Assembly (NCBI GenBank): GCA_030040115.1
Contig: JASHUH010000591.1
Coordinates: 1-5,783, forward strand
Reading direction: 5' to 3'
From: Acidobacteriaceae bacterium
GTDB lineage: Bacteria; Acidobacteriota; Terriglobia; Terriglobales; Acidobacteriaceae
DNA length: 5,783 nt
Positions 3,244-5,783 of this stretch are shown here, piece by piece; within the stretch, counting starts at the first letter, position 1; each line of letters starts with the position of its first letter. The notes under the pieces were generated by a model. The model was not told where the DNA came from. It searched no databases and saw only the letters and a list, made by a program, of their open reading frames with translations. Made by a program: the position numbers and the translations under genes.

Positions 3244-5783
3244 TCATCGCCAGTCCGCGATGACCCAGGCGTCGCTTCTTTTCGCCAGTGTAAAGCGGAT
3301 GTCCTGGGGCCTCGCGGGCGCGCCAGGAATGAGCGTGGTGATGGTGCAGCTCCAGGTAGCACTGTTTTGGGAGACATTCAGGGAACCGGCGGGACAACTT
3401 TCCGAGACCCTAGCTTTAGGAAAGCTCTTGAAAAAGCTCTGCCACTTTTTTTCCACCTGAGGCGTCATGCCAGCCCAGACGGCGCGCATCTTTCCGACAT
3501 CGTGAGCGGCCAGCGCGGCATTGAAATTGTTGACTACCGCCTGGAGGAGCGCGGTTTGATCCACGGGCTGAGGCGCGGGCTGAGGCGCGGGCTGGGGCGC
3601 GGGCTGGGGCGGGGGCGTGACGACCAGAACCTTGGGTTCCACGACGATACTCACGGTGCGCTGCTGCACGCCGCCATTTCCTTTGGCGACGAGCTGGTAG
3701 GTGGTGTTGCCGGCCGGGGTTACCTGCCGCTGTCCGGATGCGTCGACTTGCCCCACGCCATTGTCGATCGAAACCTCGGAAGCGTTAGCCGTCTCCCAGG
3801 TCAACGTGGTGGACTGGCCCTGCTGGATGGTGGTTGCCGAGGCGGAAAAGAGAGCATTGACCGGCGGCGCCTGCGGGGTGGGGGTGGGCGGCTTGGGAAT
3901 CGGAGAGAGCAGGGCGGAAACGTTTTGCCGCTCGCCGTTCTTCAGATTGAATGTCTGGGTGTATGACTGATAACCGTTCAGGCTGATGGCCAGGGCGCGC
4001 TCGCCGGGCTTGACTTGCACGATGAGGTTTCCGCGCGCATCGGTTTGGCCCTGTAGGGCGTTGTCGATGTTGACCGAAGCTCCCGGAGTGGACTGGATGG
4101 CCATGAAGGCGACCTGCTGCTGCGCCGGGGCTGGGGTGGCGGATTGCGCCAGCTTGAAGGGCAAGGTTGACTGGTTGTTGGCGCTGATGATCACGGAAGC
4201 GGACGGAACCTCAGTGAAGCCCGACTTGACCAAGCGGATCGAGTGCTGGCCCGGATCGAGGGGGAGCTTCAGGGTTCCATCCGCAAGGGTGAATCCCTTG
4301 AGCACACCATCGACGAAGACCTCCACATTGTCGGTGTTGCCCTTAAGGAGGAGGGCGCCGGTGGGAGTGGACGGCAAAGGCGGAGGGGTGGGGCCTTGAA
4401 CCGTCTTCTGTGTTGGCGCGGCGGACTTTGCACCCTGGAGGTGGAACCAGACGCCGACGATTACGATGGCCGCGACCAGGACGCCGCCGGCGAGGAGGGG
4501 GATGAGAAGCTTGCGCCGGGGCGCTTGCTCGGCGGCTTCGCCAACAACAGGGACGTGGCCGGTGACTCGGCGGGTGGGGGATTTGGAGGCTTCGGCGTTG
4601 AGGCGGCACCAGTCGGCTTGTTGCGCAGTTCCGGCAAATTCGAAGAAAGCGGCTCCCTTGCGAAGTTCTTCGAGGGCGCGCGCGGTGTCGTTAGCCAGCA
4701 ATGCGGCGCGCGCATTTTCGACAGCCTTACCGACGGCTTCATTGGCTGTCCGGCCACGGCGGGACTCGATTTCGGAAATGGCGCGAGCAAGTTCGGGAGA
4801 CTCTCCCCAGGCGCGCCGCACGCTATCGAGAGCGTCGAGCGCGGATTGGAACTGGCCTTGTTCGGAAGTCTTGGCGGCCGCGGCGAGAGCGTCGGCAATG
4901 GTCTGCTTGCGCGATTGCTCGGTGCGCAGCCGCGCCTGCTCGGAGCGGATTTCCTCAAGCAGGGCTTTTTGCGGCGCGCCGGCCATAGAGGAAGCCGGGA
5001 GCCCCTGAAGGAGCTCGATGGCTTCATCAAGCTGGCCCTGTTCTCTGAGGCGGCCGACTCTGGCCATGAGGGCGAGGGTTTTGCGCTCGGTTTCCTGCTG
5101 CTGGGCGCGCGCCTCTTCGAGCAGGCGGGCGAGCATCGGGTCGCCGGTTTCAGCGCAGGCGGGACTGAGGAGTTGAACGGCTTGATCGAAGCGCTCCTGC
5201 TCCATCAGGGAGCGGGCTTCGGCGATACATTGGGCGCAGCGCTCGCGGCGTCTTTGCTGGGCCAGCTCTTTGCGGGCGAAGTCCAACAATTCGCCCACGC
5301 CGGCCGCATCGGCGAATTCAAGCTCATAGGACTCGAGGATTTCGACGGCTTTGTCGAAGCGGCTGGCGTTAATGGCGTCCTGGGCCTCGCGCAGATAACG
5401 GCCGCGCACCTCTTCTTTTTCGCGAGCTTTGAGGCGCTGGCGCAGGGAGTCCTCGAGGGCCAGGAGGCGTTCCTCGCCGGGCAATTCCTGCAGCGCTTTC
5501 TGCACGATGATCAGGGCCTCGCCAGGCGACTGCTGAAAAGCAGCTTGGGCCTTTGCCGCCGTGGCGTCGACCAACTGGCGCACGCGAAACTGCCGAGTGA
5601 CGAGCGCGACCCGGGTTTTGAGTTGCAACAGGGAGGACTCGGAAGGCAACTGTTCGACGGCGCGGTCGATGAGTTCGGTGGCGCGATCGTATTCTTCGGC
5701 CGCAAGGCAGCGCTCGATTTCGGCCTGGATCTGCTCGATGAGTTTGCGGCGTCGCTCCTGCTCCTGGCCGCTCACCGCGGTCT
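3244..5783 (-). CDS. Single-span membrane protein: helical repeats, two PEGA domains, Ig-like and NTF2-like domains; probable C-terminal part of a Ser/Thr kinase-like protein (5' end beyond window)
   Basis: The frame ends at TGA 3246-3244 and is open to the right edge. GTG 5775 is the first possible start in view, but no ribosome site precedes it and the codons before it (GCG, ACC) are open, so the protein probably begins outside. Residues counted from that GTG: 15-380 are charged, Ala/Leu/Glu-rich helical repeats (about seven, period near 56, TPR-like). RRK at 420-422 is followed by a membrane helix at 423-445, placing the N-terminal part in the cytoplasm. Residues 472-542 and 556-623 are PEGA domains (DPGQHSIRLVKSGF, KPGERALAISLNGY). 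Residues 641-713 are a small Ig-like beta domain (TTLTWETANASEVSIDNGVG). Residues 714-738 are a Pro/Gln linker, and 739-843 an NTF2-like domain with Cys794 and Cys810. From memory, this layout occurs behind kinase domains in acidobacterial Ser/Thr kinases; no kinase motif is visible here, so that identity is inferred. A kinase-less membrane sensor is the alternative. Confidence 0.9.
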   Translation of the reverse strand, partial: TAVSGQEQERRRKLIEQIQAEIERCLAAEEYDRATELIDRAVEQLPSESSLLQLKTRVALVTRQFRVRQLVDATAAKAQAAFQQSPGEALIIVQKALQELPGEERLLALEDSLRQRLKAREKEEVRGRYLREAQDAINASRFDKAVEILESYELEFADAAGVGELLDFARKELAQQRRRERCAQCIAEARSLMEQERFDQAVQLLSPACAETGDPMLARLLEEARAQQQETERKTLALMARVGRLREQGQLDEAIELLQGLPASSMAGAPQKALLEEIRSEQARLRTEQSRKQTIADALAAAAKTSEQGQFQSALDALDSVRRAWGESPELARAISEIESRRGRTANEAVGKAVENARAALLANDTARALEELRKGAAFFEFAGTAQQADWCRLNAEASKSPTRRVTGHVPVVGEAAEQAPRRKLLIPLLAGGVLVAAIVIVGVWFHLQGAKSAAPTQKTVQGPTPPPLPSTPTGALLLKGNTDNVEVFVDGVLKGFTLADGTLKLPLDPGQHSIRLVKSGFTEVPSASVIISANNQSTLPFKLAQSATPAPAQQQVAFMAIQSTPGASVNIDNALQGQTDARGNLIVQVKPGERALAISLNGYQSYTQTFNLKNGERQNVSALLSPIPKPPTPTPQAPPVNALFSASATTIQQGQSTTLTWETANASEVSIDNGVGQVDASGQRQVTPAGNTTYQLVAKGNGGVQQRTVSIVVEPKVLVVTPPPQPAPQPAPQPAPQPVDQTALLQAVVNNFNAALAAHDVGKMRAVWAGMTPQVEKKWQSFFKSFPKARVSESCPAGSLNVSQNSATWSCTITTLIPGAPARPQDIRFTLAKRSDAWVIADWR
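3247..3558 (-). other. NTF2-like C-terminal domain
   Basis: Residues 740-843 begin with an amphipathic helix (ALLQAVVNNFNAALAAHDV) and MRAVWAGMTP, then FFKSFPKARV and a beta-rich end finishing VIADWR. This order (helix, AVW-x-G-M, beta strands, final W) fits NTF2/SnoaL-like folds. Cys794 and Cys810 are close enough to form a disulfide in the periplasm. The assignment rests on pattern, not on a search. Confidence 0.55.
3565..3612 (-). repeat. 12-bp tandem repeat, four copies, coding the PAPQ linker
   Basis: On the plus strand the unit GGGCTGAGGCGC occurs at 3565-3576 and 3577-3588. Single-base variants follow at 3589-3600 (GGGCTGGGGCGC) and 3601-3612 (GGGCTGGGGCGG). The unit length keeps the frame, giving a flexible Pro/Ala/Gln spacer between the Ig-like and NTF2-like domains. 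Copy number could change by slippage without breaking the protein. Confidence 0.92.
3905..4363 (-). other. Two PEGA domains
   Basis: Residues about 472-542 (VEVFVDGVLKG, then LDPGQHSIRLVKSGF) and 556-623 (TPGASVNIDNALQGQTD, then KPGERALAISLNGYQSY) both show the PEGA pattern: a short beta start, a V-x-V/I-D-G/N turn, and PG-x-H/R-x-L/I with a following G-F/Y. PEGA domains are extracytoplasmic beta modules found in surface proteins and sensor-like proteins. Confidence 0.82.
4439..4509 (-). other. Transmembrane helix
   Basis: Residues 423-445 (LLIPLLAGGVLVAAIVIVGVWF and the next residue) form the only strongly hydrophobic segment of the protein. Basic residues lie directly before it (RRK), and a Pro/Thr-rich stretch follows. 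The positive-inside rule puts the helical repeats in the cytoplasm and the PEGA, Ig-like and NTF2-like domains in the periplasm. Confidence 0.88.
4626..5733 (-). repeat. About seven 56-residue TPR-like helical repeats
   Basis: A recurrent pattern (F/Y-D-x-A-x-x-L-L) places a conserved Ala at residues 32, 87, 143, 199, 252, 312 and 367 (from GTG 5775), with spacings of 55, 56, 56, 53, 60 and 55. Examples are EEYDRATELIDRA, SRFDKAVEILESY, ERFDQAVQLLS and GQLDEAIELLQGL. The units are longer than a 34-residue TPR, suggesting one TPR-like helix pair plus an extra helix or coiled-coil stretch. They would be a cytoplasmic protein-interaction scaffold. Confidence 0.7.

Noticed and set aside
3166..3966. 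Plus-strand open frame of 266 codons, and 4466-5008 on the plus strand
   Set aside because: They are antisense shadows of the membrane protein, rich in Gly/Arg from reading GC-rich codons backwards, including the PAPQ repeat as RRGLRRGL.
4461..5030. Minus-strand overlapping frame of 189 codons, and 4343-4609
   Set aside because: These are out-of-frame readings of the membrane protein gene with Pro/Arg/Ser-rich composition and no domain.

Overview
The window holds parts of two large protein genes, both on the minus strand, separated by a 472-base spacer. The DNA is GC-rich. Two features suggest a soil-type Acidobacteriota (Terriglobia-like) bacterium: a secreted FG-GAP/VCBS propeller protein running into serial Ig-like repeats, and a single-span protein with cytoplasmic helical repeats, PEGA domains and an NTF2-like tail. 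This assignment is an inference from domain architecture; no marker gene or RNA gene is present.

Layout in the direction of transcription (high to low coordinates). From 5783 to 3244 runs an open frame with no visible beginning. It encodes about seven helical repeats of roughly 56 residues, one transmembrane helix, two PEGA domains, an Ig-like beta domain, a PAPQ-repeat linker and an NTF2-like C-terminal domain. The frame is open to the window edge and the only nearby start (GTG at 5775) has no ribosome site. The piece is therefore probably the C-terminal part of a longer protein, plausibly a Ser/Thr protein kinase.

The spacer (3243 to 2772) contains a good sigma70-type promoter on the minus strand (TTGACG, 17 bases, TAAAAT). 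It predicts a leader of about 305 nt with some fold potential before the next gene. No convincing intrinsic terminator follows the first gene.

From 2771 to the left edge runs a second gene, 923 codons in the window and incomplete at its 3' end. It starts with a Sec signal peptide and continues with thirteen recognisable FG-GAP/VCBS calcium-loop repeats, nearly all on a 49-residue period, plus a fourteenth lacking its ligands. One Ig-like domain and the start of another follow. The 14-fold count fits two seven-bladed propellers. Three repeats carry an 8-residue insert with a cysteine pair.

The two genes are same-strand neighbours, but the downstream one appears to have its own promoter, so a functional link is not established. 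The first product would be anchored in the inner membrane with a periplasmic sensory or binding part, and the second exported. No CRISPR array, mobile element, tRNA or rRNA was seen. The many other open frames are shadows of these two genes.
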